Positions 17,989-26,621 of a DNA stretch of 64,000 bases are shown here, piece after piece. The notes below the pieces were generated by a model. That model searched no databases. It was not told the origin of the DNA and worked only from the letters and a program-made list of their open reading frames with translations. The first letter of the stretch is position 1. Each line of letters begins with the position of its first letter. A program made the translations under genes and the position numbers. The stretch comes from an uncultured Lutibacter sp. Lineage in GTDB: Bacteria > Bacteroidota > Bacteroidia > Flavobacteriales > Flavobacteriaceae. The stretch covers positions 248,001-312,000 of the forward strand of contig NZ_CANLRG010000002.1 in assembly GCF_947493565.1 (NCBI RefSeq), written 5' to 3'.

Positions 17989-18663
17989 TTATTCAACTTT
18001 TTCAATTACCTTTTTTAGGTTTAATTTTTCTTTGGGAAGAAAACCTTTAACCATTAAAGCAATTCCAAATATCATTAATAAAACTCCCATAATACGTTTT
18101 ATTTTATAGGTAACTTTTGGAGTTAATTTTTTCTTTAATTGCTTGGCTAATACTATTTTTCCAACATCAGTTACTAAATAACTTATTAAAATAAGTGCAA
18201 AATAGTTGAATATTTTATTGGAATCCATTTCAAAGTTTGGACCTACCACTAAAATCATTCCTAACCAAAATGCTAAAACGCCTACATTAATAAAATTGAG
18301 CAAAAATCCTTTTAAAAACAATTTTGTATAATTTGTTTTTTCAGGCAATACCAAACTTTCATCTTGAATGGCTCTTTTTTGACTTTTATCTAAAAAAGTA
18401 ATGATACCATACACTAATAAAATGAGACCTCCTATTAAAAATAAACGAGGATCATCTTTAATTTTTTCCAATAAACTTTTGCTTCCAAAATAGGCAATTA
18501 AGATAAAAACAACATCTCCTAACATAACACCTAAATCAAACACAATAGCTGCTCTAGCTCCTTTAATTATGCTTGTTTGTATTAGCATAAAAAAAACAGG
18601 ACCTATCATAAATGCTAGGAAAAATCCGATTACTACTGCCTCTTTAAGTTCGTTAAAAGCCAT
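17989..18663 (-). CDS. LysE family transporter
   Basis: This 224-residue polytopic protein has about six membrane helices. The first half resembles the LysE/RhtB exporter signature: FFLAFMIGPVFFML near residues 14-27, followed by GARAAIVFDLGVMLGDVVF. These exporters usually expel amino acids or related small metabolites, and the substrate here is unknown. It lies in a same-strand run between a ferredoxin-type reductase and a PepSY protein. Confidence 0.8.
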   Translation of the reverse strand: MAFNELKEAVVIGFFLAFMIGPVFFMLIQTSIIKGARAAIVFDLGVMLGDVVFILIAYFGSKSLLEKIKDDPRLFLIGGLILLVYGIITFLDKSQKRAIQDESLVLPEKTNYTKLFLKGFLLNFINVGVLAFWLGMILVVGPNFEMDSNKIFNYFALILISYLVTDVGKIVLAKQLKKKLTPKVTYKIKRIMGVLLMIFGIALMVKGFLPKEKLNLKKVIEKVE

Positions 18664-18698
18664 TTTTTGTTTACTAAAATGTGAAAATACTATAAATA

Positions 18699-19751
18699 TT
18701 AAACATCATCATAGTCAACTGTTATTTTTTCAGTTATTGGGTGCGCCTGACAGGTTAAAATAAATCCATCTTTAATTTCTTCTTCGGTTAAAATAGTATT
18801 TTTATCCATGACTGCTTTTCCTTCAGTTACTTTTGCTAAACAGCTGCTACAAATTCCACCTTGGCAAGAATAAGGTGCGTCGATACCTTCTTTTAATGCT
18901 GCGGTTAAAATAGAAGTTTTAGTTTCCATGTTAAATGAAGTTTCTTCATCATCAACTAGTACAGTAATTTGGCATGAACCTTCGAATGTTTGAGCGGGTT
19001 CATTAGATGAAGTTGGGGTTGAAAACAATTCAAACAAAATGGTGTTTTTATTAAAACCATTTTCAAGTAAAGTTTCTTTAGCGGTTTCAATCATTTGCTC
19101 TGGACCACATAAAAAAGCGCTGTCAAAAGTTAAATTTTTAAATTTATTTTTTACAATATAGTTGATGTTTCCAGTATCAACTCTTCCAAAAAGTGCATTT
19201 TCTTGTTGTTCACGACTGTAAACATATTGAACATTAAATTGATTTTGAAAATTGGAAGCCAACTCATCTATTTCAGATTTAAAAATAGTTTCACTAGTAG
19301 TTTTATTTCCATAAATAAGTGTAAAAGTACTGTTAGGCTCTTTAGCTAAAACATCTTTCACCATTGCCATTATAGGTGTAATTCCACTTCCAGCAGCAAT
19401 TGCTAAATAATTTTTTGAATGTGATGTTGAGGTTTCTAAAATAAATTTTCCTTCAGGCTTTTGCACATCTAAAGTATCTCCTTCTTTTAAAATGGTATTT
19501 GCAAAGACGGAAAAAGTTCCATTATCAACTGCTTTAATAGCTATTCTAAGCTCTCCGCTATTTGGCGATGAACAAATTGAATAAGCTCTTCTTAATTCTT
19601 CTCCAGCAATTGTTTTTTTAATATTTAAATATTGTCCAGCTTTAAATTGAAATTCATTTTTTAATTCCAAAGGAATATCAAATACTAAAGAAACAGCATT
19701 TGGGGTTTCTTTTTTAAGTTCTTTTATAGTTAGTGTGTAAAATTTTGACAT
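18699..19751 (-). CDS. PaaE-like ferredoxin-NADP reductase with 2Fe-2S domain
   Basis: This 350-residue flavoprotein has an FAD domain (about 5-105, with the RRAYSICSSP motif), an NAD(P)-binding domain (about 110-235, AAGSGITPIMAM) and a C-terminal plant-type 2Fe-2S ferredoxin domain with CQGGICSSC and a later TCQAHP. The order matches PaaE/PaaK of the phenylacetyl-CoA epoxidase. No other paa genes are in the window, so it may serve another oxygenase or a general electron-transfer role. It is divergent from padR, and the padR promoter lies between them. Confidence 0.85.
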   Translation of the reverse strand: MSKFYTLTIKELKKETPNAVSLVFDIPLELKNEFQFKAGQYLNIKKTIAGEELRRAYSICSSPNSGELRIAIKAVDNGTFSVFANTILKEGDTLDVQKPEGKFILETSTSHSKNYLAIAAGSGITPIMAMVKDVLAKEPNSTFTLIYGNKTTSETIFKSEIDELASNFQNQFNVQYVYSREQQENALFGRVDTGNINYIVKNKFKNLTFDSAFLCGPEQMIETAKETLLENGFNKNTILFELFSTPTSSNEPAQTFEGSCQITVLVDDEETSFNMETKTSILTAALKEGIDAPYSCQGGICSSCLAKVTEGKAVMDKNTILTEEEIKDGFILTCQAHPITEKITVDYDDV

Positions 19752-19824
19752 GGTAATTTTATTAAGGGTACAAAAGTAGTTAAACTAAATAAAAACATTT
19801 TGTTAAAAATATACCTAAGAAAGT

Positions 19825-19847
19825 TATACATAAGAAAATTATGTATA
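19825..19847. promoter_or_regulatory. PadR-type operator
   Basis: A perfect inverted repeat has 9-bp arms, TATACATAA and TTATGTATA, around the spacer GAAAA. It contains the ATAC/ATGT half-sites typical of PadR-family operators and ends inside the -7 element of the padR promoter. Binding there would block transcription, so autorepression is the likely mode. Confidence 0.65.
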
Positions 19848-19853
19848 TATTTG
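19846..19853 (+). promoter_or_regulatory. -7 element of the padR operon promoter
   Basis: TATATTTG matches TAnnTTTG exactly, 19 bp before the padR start. Its first two bases overlap the right arm of the inverted repeat. Confidence 0.6.
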
Positions 19854-19872
19854 AATTAGTAATAAACATCAC

Positions 19873-20211
19873 ATGGGAAATCAAAAACTATACAAAGGCT
19901 CTTTACAAACCATTATTTTAAAGTTATTAGCAAAAAATGAGAAAATGTATGGTTATGAAATTACTCAAAAAGTTAAAGAATTAACCAAAGGCGAGCTCTC
20001 AATAACCGAAGGCGCTTTATATCCTGCATTGCACAAATTGGAAGCCGAAGGGTTTTTAGATGTTGAAGTAGCTAAAGTTGATAATCGTTTAAGAAAGTAT
20101 TACAAACTTACTAAAAATGGGACTAAAGAAACCGTGAATCGATTGGCTGAGATGGAAGAGTTTTTAAAAACCATGCAACAAATTGTAAATCCAAAGTTTA
20201 GTTTAGAATAA
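19873..20211 (+). CDS. PadR family transcriptional regulator
   Basis: This 112-residue winged-helix repressor contains the PadR pattern: GSLQTIILKLLAKNEKMYGYEITQKV for helices 1-3, then LSITEGALYPALHKLEAEGFL for the recognition helix and wing, then YYKLTKNG. The short C-terminal helix provides dimerisation. It is the first gene of an operon with an ABC transporter, a frequent arrangement in which PadR senses a drug or membrane stress and controls its own transporter. An operator-like dyad overlaps its promoter. Confidence 0.93.
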   Translation: MGNQKLYKGSLQTIILKLLAKNEKMYGYEITQKVKELTKGELSITEGALYPALHKLEAEGFLDVEVAKVDNRLRKYYKLTKNGTKETVNRLAEMEEFLKTMQQIVNPKFSLE

Positions 20212-20222
20212 AATTGCTTAGA

Positions 20223-20912
20223 ATGAAACTAACTAAAGAACAAATTCAACAACTATATAAGTTTACACGTCAACATTATGTAGAACATTTTGATGTGCAA
20301 ACTGAGTTGGTTGACCATTTAGCCAACGATATAGAACAAATTTGGAAAGAAAAACCAAATCTTTCTTTTGAACACGCAAGAGATATCAGTTTTAAAAAAT
20401 TTGGTGTTTTTGGTTTTATGGATGTGTATGGAGCTAGACAAGGTACATTGCAAAAAAAGTATATAAAAATATTATGGCAGCACGCTAAAGATTGGTTTAA
20501 ATTGCCAAAAATTATAGCAACTTTTACATTCTTTTATTTTTTCTACAAAGGATTAATTCAGTTTGGAGATACATTTGCACTTTCAGTTTTAGTGGTTTTA
20601 ATTTTATTTGGTTTAGTAAAACATATTCTGTTATTACAAAAAGTTAAAAAAAGACAAAAATTGAATGGCAAAAAATGGCTGTTAGAAGATATAATTTTTA
20701 AAGGCCTGTTCTTAGGAGGAGGAATGATAGGCATTAATTTGTTTAATATTATTAATATATCAAGTCCAAAAGTTTATAACACATATTGGGCAATTTTTTA
20801 TGCAGCTATATTTACAATAATGGTAGTTTACGTTTATATGAGTGCAGTTGTTTTGCCACAAAAAGCCGAAAATTTATTGGTTGAAAATTATCCAGAATAT
20901 AAATTAGTGTAA
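20223..20912 (+). CDS. Membrane protein of the PadR-ABC operon
   Basis: This 229-residue protein has a soluble N-terminal helical domain (about 1-75) with the pattern of a permease-prefix or DUF1048-like segment (QTELVDHLANDIE, then FKKFGVFGFMDVYG). About four membrane helices follow at 95-225. The chosen start is ATG 20223; an in-frame TTG at 20214 is less likely. It begins 11 bp after padR. The N-terminal domain type is often encoded beside PadR regulators and may interact with the regulator or transporter. Exact function is unknown. Confidence 0.7.
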   Translation: MKLTKEQIQQLYKFTRQHYVEHFDVQTELVDHLANDIEQIWKEKPNLSFEHARDISFKKFGVFGFMDVYGARQGTLQKKYIKILWQHAKDWFKLPKIIATFTFFYFFYKGLIQFGDTFALSVLVVLILFGLVKHILLLQKVKKRQKLNGKKWLLEDIIFKGLFLGGGMIGINLFNIINISSPKVYNTYWAIFYAAIFTIMVVYVYMSAVVLPQKAENLLVENYPEYKLV

Positions 20913-20963
20913 CAAATAGTTATAAATAGCTACGTATAACCCAAAGTCATAAAACCAAAACTA

Positions 20964-22442
20964 ATGATTAAGCATTTTATAAATTTTGAATGGAAACAAT
21001 TTTTTCGTTCATCCTATTGGCAAAAAAGTATAGCACTAAATATTTTAATGGCTTTTTTAGCTGTTTATTTTATGTTAGTTTTTTTGGCTTTAGGAATTAG
21101 TATTTACCCTTTATTGAAAAAGCAATTTCCAGAATCTGATCCGCTATTAATGGTAAATAGCTTTTTATTTTATTGGTTTTTAGGCGATTTATTAATGCGA
21201 TTTTTCTTGCAAAAATTGCCAGTTATGAATATTAAACCTTTACTAATTTTACCATTAAAGCGAAATAAAATTTTAAACTATGTATTGGGTAGGTCTGCCC
21301 TTTCATTTTTTAATTTTTTACCACTTTTTGCAATTATTCCTTTTGGAGTTATATTAATTTTTGAAGATTATAATACTACAACAACCATAGTTTGGATGGT
21401 TTTAATGTATGTGTTCACTTTAATAATTAATTTTTTAAACTTTATTATTGAAGCAAAATCAGCCGAAACAGAATTATCTTTTTTACCATTAATACTAATA
21501 GCTTCATTATTATTTGCAGTAAACTATTTTGAATTAATTGAATTTACAACCTTACTAGGAAACGCTATCAATGTTATAGTTGAAAATCCAATTTATTTAA
21601 GTATTCCAATAGCAATTTTAGCGTTAGTATACTATTTTAATTACACGATGCTAAAAACTAAATTATATGTAGATGGTTCTTTAAAAGCGAAGGCCGATGT
21701 TGCAACAACTACTGATTTAGCGTGGACCAGAAGATTTGGTGATATAGCTCCTTTTTTACAGCTTGATTTAAAATTACTGTGGAGAAACAAGCGTCCAAGA
21801 TCTTCAATATTTATTTTAGTAATTGGACTGTTGTATGGGTTGTTCTTTTACCCAAACCCAATGTATAAAGACTGGATTCCTATGTTTGTTTTTGTTGGTA
21901 TTTTTGTTACTGGAATTTTTATGATCAATTTCGGACAATTTATCCCAGCATGGGACAGTGGGTATTATAAGCTATTAATGAGCCAGAATATTAAGTATAA
22001 AGAATACTTAAATTCAAAATTCTCATTAATGTTAATTAGCGCCATTATTATGTTTGTGCTAAGTATTCCTTATGTTTACTTTGGCTGGAAAATATTAACC
22101 ATCCATTTTGCAGCTATGATTTATAATATTGGAATAAATTCTCATGTTTTACTCTTAGGAGGTTCTTTTAATAGAAAAAAGATAGACTTAACACAGCGTG
22201 CAGCATTTAATTACCAAGGGACTGGAGCTGTTCAATGGTTAATAGGTTTTCCTTTGCTTTTAATTCCAATTTTACTGTTTTATGTTCCCTATAAGTTTTT
22301 AGGGTTTGAAGCAGGAATTGCTACCTTAATAATTTTAGGAATTATCGGCATTGTATTTCATCAAAAAATAATGAATTTTATTACAAAAAAATACCTGAAT
22401 TCAAAATATAAAATGATTAGCGCTTTTGACCAAAGTAATTAA
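20964..22442 (+). CDS. DUF5687 ABC transporter permease
   Basis: This 492-residue integral membrane protein has about twelve hydrophobic segments. The N-terminal FINFEWKQFFRSSYWQKS stretch and the central LDLKLLWRNKRPRSS cytoplasmic loop are typical of the Bacteroidota DUF5687 family, which pairs with an ABC ATPase. The ATPase gene follows after 30 bp. Together they form an ABC-2-like exporter under PadR control. The substrate is unknown. Confidence 0.82.
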   Translation: MIKHFINFEWKQFFRSSYWQKSIALNILMAFLAVYFMLVFLALGISIYPLLKKQFPESDPLLMVNSFLFYWFLGDLLMRFFLQKLPVMNIKPLLILPLKRNKILNYVLGRSALSFFNFLPLFAIIPFGVILIFEDYNTTTTIVWMVLMYVFTLIINFLNFIIEAKSAETELSFLPLILIASLLFAVNYFELIEFTTLLGNAINVIVENPIYLSIPIAILALVYYFNYTMLKTKLYVDGSLKAKADVATTTDLAWTRRFGDIAPFLQLDLKLLWRNKRPRSSIFILVIGLLYGLFFYPNPMYKDWIPMFVFVGIFVTGIFMINFGQFIPAWDSGYYKLLMSQNIKYKEYLNSKFSLMLISAIIMFVLSIPYVYFGWKILTIHFAAMIYNIGINSHVLLLGGSFNRKKIDLTQRAAFNYQGTGAVQWLIGFPLLLIPILLFYVPYKFLGFEAGIATLIILGIIGIVFHQKIMNFITKKYLNSKYKMISAFDQSN

Positions 22443-22472
22443 ATCTTTCAAACAACTTTAAAAATTTTACGA

Positions 22473-23168
22473 ATGATAAAAGTAACTGAACTTTCAAAAA
22501 AATATAGCGGAAATATAGTTTTAAATATTGATGAATTAGAAATCCCAAAAGGACAAACTTTTGGTTTGGTTGGAAACAATGGAGCTGGAAAAACTACCTT
22601 TTTTAATTTATTGTTGGATTTAATAAACCCAACTACCGGACAAATAATTACTCATGAAATTCAAGTGAATAAAAGTGAAGACTGGAAACCATTTACAGCA
22701 GCTTTTATTGATGAAAGCTTTTTAATTGGTTACCTAACACCGGAAGAATATTTTTATTTTATTGGAGAATTAAGAGGCTTAAACAAAGCAGATATTGATA
22801 CGTTTTTAATACAATTTGAAGAAATTTTTAATGGTGAAATTTTAGGAGGGAAAAAATATTTAAGAGATTTATCCAAAGGAAATCAGAAAAAAGCAGGCAT
22901 AGTTGCAGCTTTAATTGGAAATCCTGAAGTTATTGTGTTAGACGAACCCTTTGCAAATTTAGACCCAACAACTCAAATTAGACTAAAAAAAATGCTGAAA
23001 GATTTAACAACAAATAGTCAAGCAACAGTATTAATTTCTAGCCATGATTTAGGTCATGTAACCGAAGTGTGTGAACGAATTGTTGTATTGGATAAAGGAA
23101 ATGTTGTAAAAGATATTCAAACCTCACAAGAAACCTTAAAAGAGTTAGAAACCTATTTTTCAGTGTAA
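22473..23168 (+). CDS. ABC transporter ATP-binding protein
   Basis: This is a 231-residue ABC ATPase. Walker A is GNNGAGKTT (about residue 35), the signature is a degenerate LSKGNQKK in place of LSGGQ, and Walker B is VIVLDEPFANLDP, followed by the SSHD switch region. It is the last gene of the padR operon and the partner of the DUF5687 permease. The degenerate signature is common in Bacteroidota exporters of this type and should not abolish activity. Confidence 0.93.
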   Translation: MIKVTELSKKYSGNIVLNIDELEIPKGQTFGLVGNNGAGKTTFFNLLLDLINPTTGQIITHEIQVNKSEDWKPFTAAFIDESFLIGYLTPEEYFYFIGELRGLNKADIDTFLIQFEEIFNGEILGGKKYLRDLSKGNQKKAGIVAALIGNPEVIVLDEPFANLDPTTQIRLKKMLKDLTTNSQATVLISSHDLGHVTEVCERIVVLDKGNVVKDIQTSQETLKELETYFSV

Positions 23169-23261
23169 GTCAATTAAATACATAGTTTTTTGTATTTTTA
23201 CATCCCGCTTACAATAATTTGATAACCTAATTAGTTAAGAGGGAAGTAAAAACAGATTCTA

Positions 23262-25508
23262 TTGAAAAATATTTTTAAAATAGCAACTCCTTTTTTAGCT
23301 TTTTTTTTGGTATTAAGTTGTTCAACAAAAAAAGACGCATTTATAAATAGAAGTTATCATTCAGTTACTACAAAATATAATGTGCTTTATAATGGTAATG
23401 AAGCTTTGCGCATTGGATTAGAGCAACTAAATTCAAATTACGAAGACAATTTTTGGGAAGTTTTACCAATTGAACCTTTAAAAATTGATGTATTGGCTTT
23501 GCCTGGAATGAATGTTGATGAAGACAGCTCTCCTCAAGAATTTGAAAAGGCAGAAGAAAAAGCCGTAAAAGCCATACAAATGCATTCTATGTTAATTGCA
23601 AGACAAGAACGCAATAAACAAATTGATGATGCTTATTTGTTATTAGGTAAATCACGTTATTACTCTAAAAGATTTGTACCCGCATTAGAAGCCTTTAATT
23701 ATATTGTAATCAATTATCCAAAGGCTAGTTTAATTAATGAAACTAAAATTTGGCAAGCCAAAACTCAAATTCGTTTACAAAATGAAGAACAGGCTATTGA
23801 AGATTTAAAAAAACTATTAAAAAAACAAGATCTACCTGAAGAAATAAGTGAATCAGCTCAAACAGCCATTGCAATGGCTTATGCACAAATTGGTGAAAAT
23901 CAAGAAGTAATTAATCATTTAAATAAAGCAGTTTTTAAAACCAAAAAAAACCTTTTTATACCTGCAATGATTACCAAAAATAAAAAGGTTAGCAGTGAAA
24001 AAATAATAAGCACAAAAAATAACGAGCAAACTGCTAGAAATTTATTCATTTTAGGTCAATTGTATAGAGAAAAAAATGCAATAGATTCTTCAAACACAGC
24101 ATTTCAAAGCCTAATTGAATTTAAAAAGGCACCGTATAAATATAAAATACAAGCTCAAATTGAAAAAGCAAAAAACGTTACCACTTCTGAAGATGAATTA
24201 GCGACTATAGAGTTATTAAAAAAATTAATAAAAAACAGAGATAATCGTCCATATTTAGGAGAACTATATTATCACCTTGGAAGCCTTCAAAAAAATCAAA
24301 ATTTTGAAGTAGCTATTGAAAGTTTTAAAAAATCAATTGCAGCCAAGCAAATTTCTAAATTTCAAAAAGAATTATCCTACGAAGCAGCTGGAGATTTATT
24401 TTTTGAAAAAGCCCAGTTTTTAAAAGCAGGTTCTTATTATGATAGTGTATTAAGAGCTACAGAAAGTGAAAATTCAAAAAGAATAAGACGATTGGCTAGA
24501 AGAAGAAATAATTTAAACGAAGTTATTTTATATGAAAACATAGCTAAAACAAGCGATAGTATCCTTAAATTGGTTCAAATGAGTAAAGAGGATCAAACAG
24601 CTTATTTTAACAAGTATATAGAAAATTTAAAATCAAAAGAAGAAAAAGCAACACCCATCAAAAATACTGGAAAAGGGTTTATTTTTTCAAAAGATAATAA
24701 TAAAAAAGTATCAAGTACTTGGTACTTTTATAATATACAAACTGTTGGTTTTGGAGAACAAGAATTTCAACAAATTTGGGGAAATAGACCTTTAGAAGAT
24801 AATTGGCGGTTAAGTGATAAAACACAATTTAAATTAATCGATACTAAATTGAAAGCTGATGAAGAGAATTTAAATGTAGTAGAAAACGAAAAATACAATG
24901 TGGAGTATTATTTAAAAAATATTCCAACCAATACCATTGAAATAGATAGTTTATATAACGAAAGAAACAACGCTTATTTTAAATTAGGTGTTATTTATAA
25001 AGAACAATTTAAAGAAGAAAACTTAGCGCTTAGCAAATTAGAAAAACTACTCACATTTAATCCAAAAACAACTCTTTTAATTCCAGCAAAATATCATTTA
25101 TATAAAATTTATAACAATCAGGGTAATGCAAAAGCAACAATATTGAAAAATGATATTGTTTCAAATTACCCAACATCAAAATATGCTAAAATAATTTTAA
25201 ACCCTAATGCATCATTAATTCAAGAAAATGAAAACTTACCCGAAAATATTTATGCCGAAGTTTTTTATGAATATAAAGATGAAATGTACGACAGTGTTAT
25301 AAAAAAATCTACCAATGCAATTAGCAGATTTGAAGGACACGAAATAATTCCTAAATTTGAACTTTTAAAAGCGTATGCTATAGGTAAAAAAGAAGGGATA
25401 GTTGCTTTTAAAGAAGCATTAGATTTTGTTGCTATGAATTACCCAAATACCGAAGAAGGAAAAAAAGCATTGGAAGTAATAAACACCATAAAAACAAAAA
25501 TTCAATAA
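23262..25508 (+). CDS. porW: PorW/SprE, type IX secretion and gliding lipoprotein
   Basis: This 748-residue tetratricopeptide-rich lipoprotein is related to PorW (SprE in gliding flavobacteria), a periplasmic part of the type IX secretion system. The lipobox is LVLSC with Cys20. TPR-like helical repeats run through about 95-450 and again at 575-740. The start is a TTG at 23262: no in-frame ATG occurs before residue 85 or so, and only this start keeps the signal peptide. The conserved opening SCSTKKDAFINRSYHSVTTKYN is characteristic. It is transcribed with the bactofilin gene 20 bp downstream, or just upstream of it. Confidence 0.85.
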   Translation: MKNIFKIATPFLAFFLVLSCSTKKDAFINRSYHSVTTKYNVLYNGNEALRIGLEQLNSNYEDNFWEVLPIEPLKIDVLALPGMNVDEDSSPQEFEKAEEKAVKAIQMHSMLIARQERNKQIDDAYLLLGKSRYYSKRFVPALEAFNYIVINYPKASLINETKIWQAKTQIRLQNEEQAIEDLKKLLKKQDLPEEISESAQTAIAMAYAQIGENQEVINHLNKAVFKTKKNLFIPAMITKNKKVSSEKIISTKNNEQTARNLFILGQLYREKNAIDSSNTAFQSLIEFKKAPYKYKIQAQIEKAKNVTTSEDELATIELLKKLIKNRDNRPYLGELYYHLGSLQKNQNFEVAIESFKKSIAAKQISKFQKELSYEAAGDLFFEKAQFLKAGSYYDSVLRATESENSKRIRRLARRRNNLNEVILYENIAKTSDSILKLVQMSKEDQTAYFNKYIENLKSKEEKATPIKNTGKGFIFSKDNNKKVSSTWYFYNIQTVGFGEQEFQQIWGNRPLEDNWRLSDKTQFKLIDTKLKADEENLNVVENEKYNVEYYLKNIPTNTIEIDSLYNERNNAYFKLGVIYKEQFKEENLALSKLEKLLTFNPKTTLLIPAKYHLYKIYNNQGNAKATILKNDIVSNYPTSKYAKIILNPNASLIQENENLPENIYAEVFYEYKDEMYDSVIKKSTNAISRFEGHEIIPKFELLKAYAIGKKEGIVAFKEALDFVAMNYPNTEEGKKALEVINTIKTKIQ

Positions 25509-25528
25509 CCCTAATAAGCACAAACATC

Positions 25529-25927
25529 ATGTTTTCAGAAAAAAAAGAAAAGCAACCACAAGTTTTAGAACGAAATATTATAGGAAAAAACACTTCAATT
25601 GTTGGAGATGTTATCTCAGAAGGCGATTTTAGAATTGATGGAAGTGTTGAAGGAACTATTAAAACATCAGGTCGTGTAGTTATTGGAAAAGATGGAACTG
25701 TAAAAGGTAAAGTATTTTGTGAAAATGCGGATGTAGAAGGAAAATTTTCAGGAGAATTACAAGTAAGTAGTTTATTAACATTAAAAGCAACAGCCGTAAT
25801 TTCAGGAGATGTAATTATAAGTAAATTATCTGTTGAGCCAGGAGCTGAATTCAATGCAACTTGTGCAATGAAAGGTTCAGTTAAGGAATTAAAAAATGAG
25901 CAATCCAAAAAAGAAAAAACAGCTTAA
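25529..25927 (+). CDS. Bactofilin (polymer-forming cytoskeletal protein)
   Basis: This 132-residue protein has the bactofilin beta-helix core at about 20-115, built from short repeated strands such as DFRIDGSVEGTIKTSGRVVIG and VKGKVFCENADVEGKFSG. The flanking tails are short and charged. Bactofilins polymerise without nucleotide and often scaffold envelope or cell-shape functions. Its end overlaps the following AtpZ-like gene by 32 bp, so it appears to head the atp operon. This placement next to porW and atp genes is common in Flavobacteriia. Confidence 0.88.
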   Translation: MFSEKKEKQPQVLERNIIGKNTSIVGDVISEGDFRIDGSVEGTIKTSGRVVIGKDGTVKGKVFCENADVEGKFSGELQVSSLLTLKATAVISGDVIISKLSVEPGAEFNATCAMKGSVKELKNEQSKKEKTA

Positions 25928-26126
25928 TAAGTATCTACAACTAACTGGAGTAGCTTTTCAAATGGGCATTACTATTTATTTGGGAGTCTATTTTGGAAAA
26001 TGGTTAGATAGTTATTTTGAAACTTCTAATAAAATTTACACCATAATTTTAACATTACTCTCTTTGTTTGCTGCAATTTGGAGTGTTTTAGCTCAGTTAA
26101 AAAGAATCAATGATAAATACGATTAA
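25896..26126 (+). CDS. AtpZ/AtpI family protein
   Basis: This 76-residue protein has two membrane helices (about 15-36 and 46-67) and the GVYFGKWLDSYF motif of the AtpZ/AtpI family. These proteins help F-ATPase c-ring assembly or supply Mg/Ca to it. The gene overlaps bactofilin by 32 bp and the next gene by 17 bp, which implies tight coupling within the operon. Confidence 0.85.
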   Translation: MSNPKKKKQLNKYLQLTGVAFQMGITIYLGVYFGKWLDSYFETSNKIYTIILTLLSLFAAIWSVLAQLKRINDKYD

Positions 26127-26505
26127 GCCAATTCTACAATTTTCAATACTATTATTAATTGTTTTAAGCATAGTGTTTGGAATTCATTTAGCTATTTTAT
26201 CATATTTTAATTATCCTCTTTTTGAAAATATGATCATTGCTTCTTATATCGTAAATTATTTATTGGCATTTATAATTTTTATAGCTCTTTATTTTTTACG
26301 AAAAAAGTATTTAGATTTACTAGGCTTTATTTTTATGGGAGGAAGTTTTTTAAAATTTGGCGTGTTCTTTATTTTTTTCTTTCCAGTTTTTAAACAAAAT
26401 GGTGAAATAAATACGTTGGAATCGGTTTCATTTTTACTGCCTTACATTACTTGTTTAATTCTTGAAACCTTCTACGTTTCAAGGCTGTTAAATAACAAGC
26501 TATAA
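26110..26505 (+). CDS. DUF6168-type membrane protein in the atp operon
   Basis: This 131-residue protein has four membrane helices spaced evenly across its length. It occupies the position of AtpI between AtpZ and AtpB. The topology resembles AtpI but the residues do not match closely, and a DUF6168 assignment is likely. It may aid Fo assembly. It is the last gene before the strong promoter of atpB. Confidence 0.7.
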   Translation: MINTIKPILQFSILLLIVLSIVFGIHLAILSYFNYPLFENMIIASYIVNYLLAFIIFIALYFLRKKYLDLLGFIFMGGSFLKFGVFFIFFFPVFKQNGEINTLESVSFLLPYITCLILETFYVSRLLNNKL

Positions 26506-26555
26506 GTCAATTAAAACCAAAAAAAATAAGATAAAAAAACATAGAAAAAATATTT

Positions 26556-26585
26556 TTTGGTTTCTAATATAAAACCGTACATTTG
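26556..26585 (+). promoter_or_regulatory. Promoter of atpB
   Basis: A TTTG at 26556-26559 and an exact -7 element TACATTTG at 26578-26585 are separated by 18 bp, matching the flavobacterial consensus. It lies 37 bp before the atpB start and could drive the main structural genes separately from atpZ. Confidence 0.7.
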
Positions 26586-26621
26586 CAAAATATTTTTAGA
26601 GAACACTATTAATAAAGTGAT

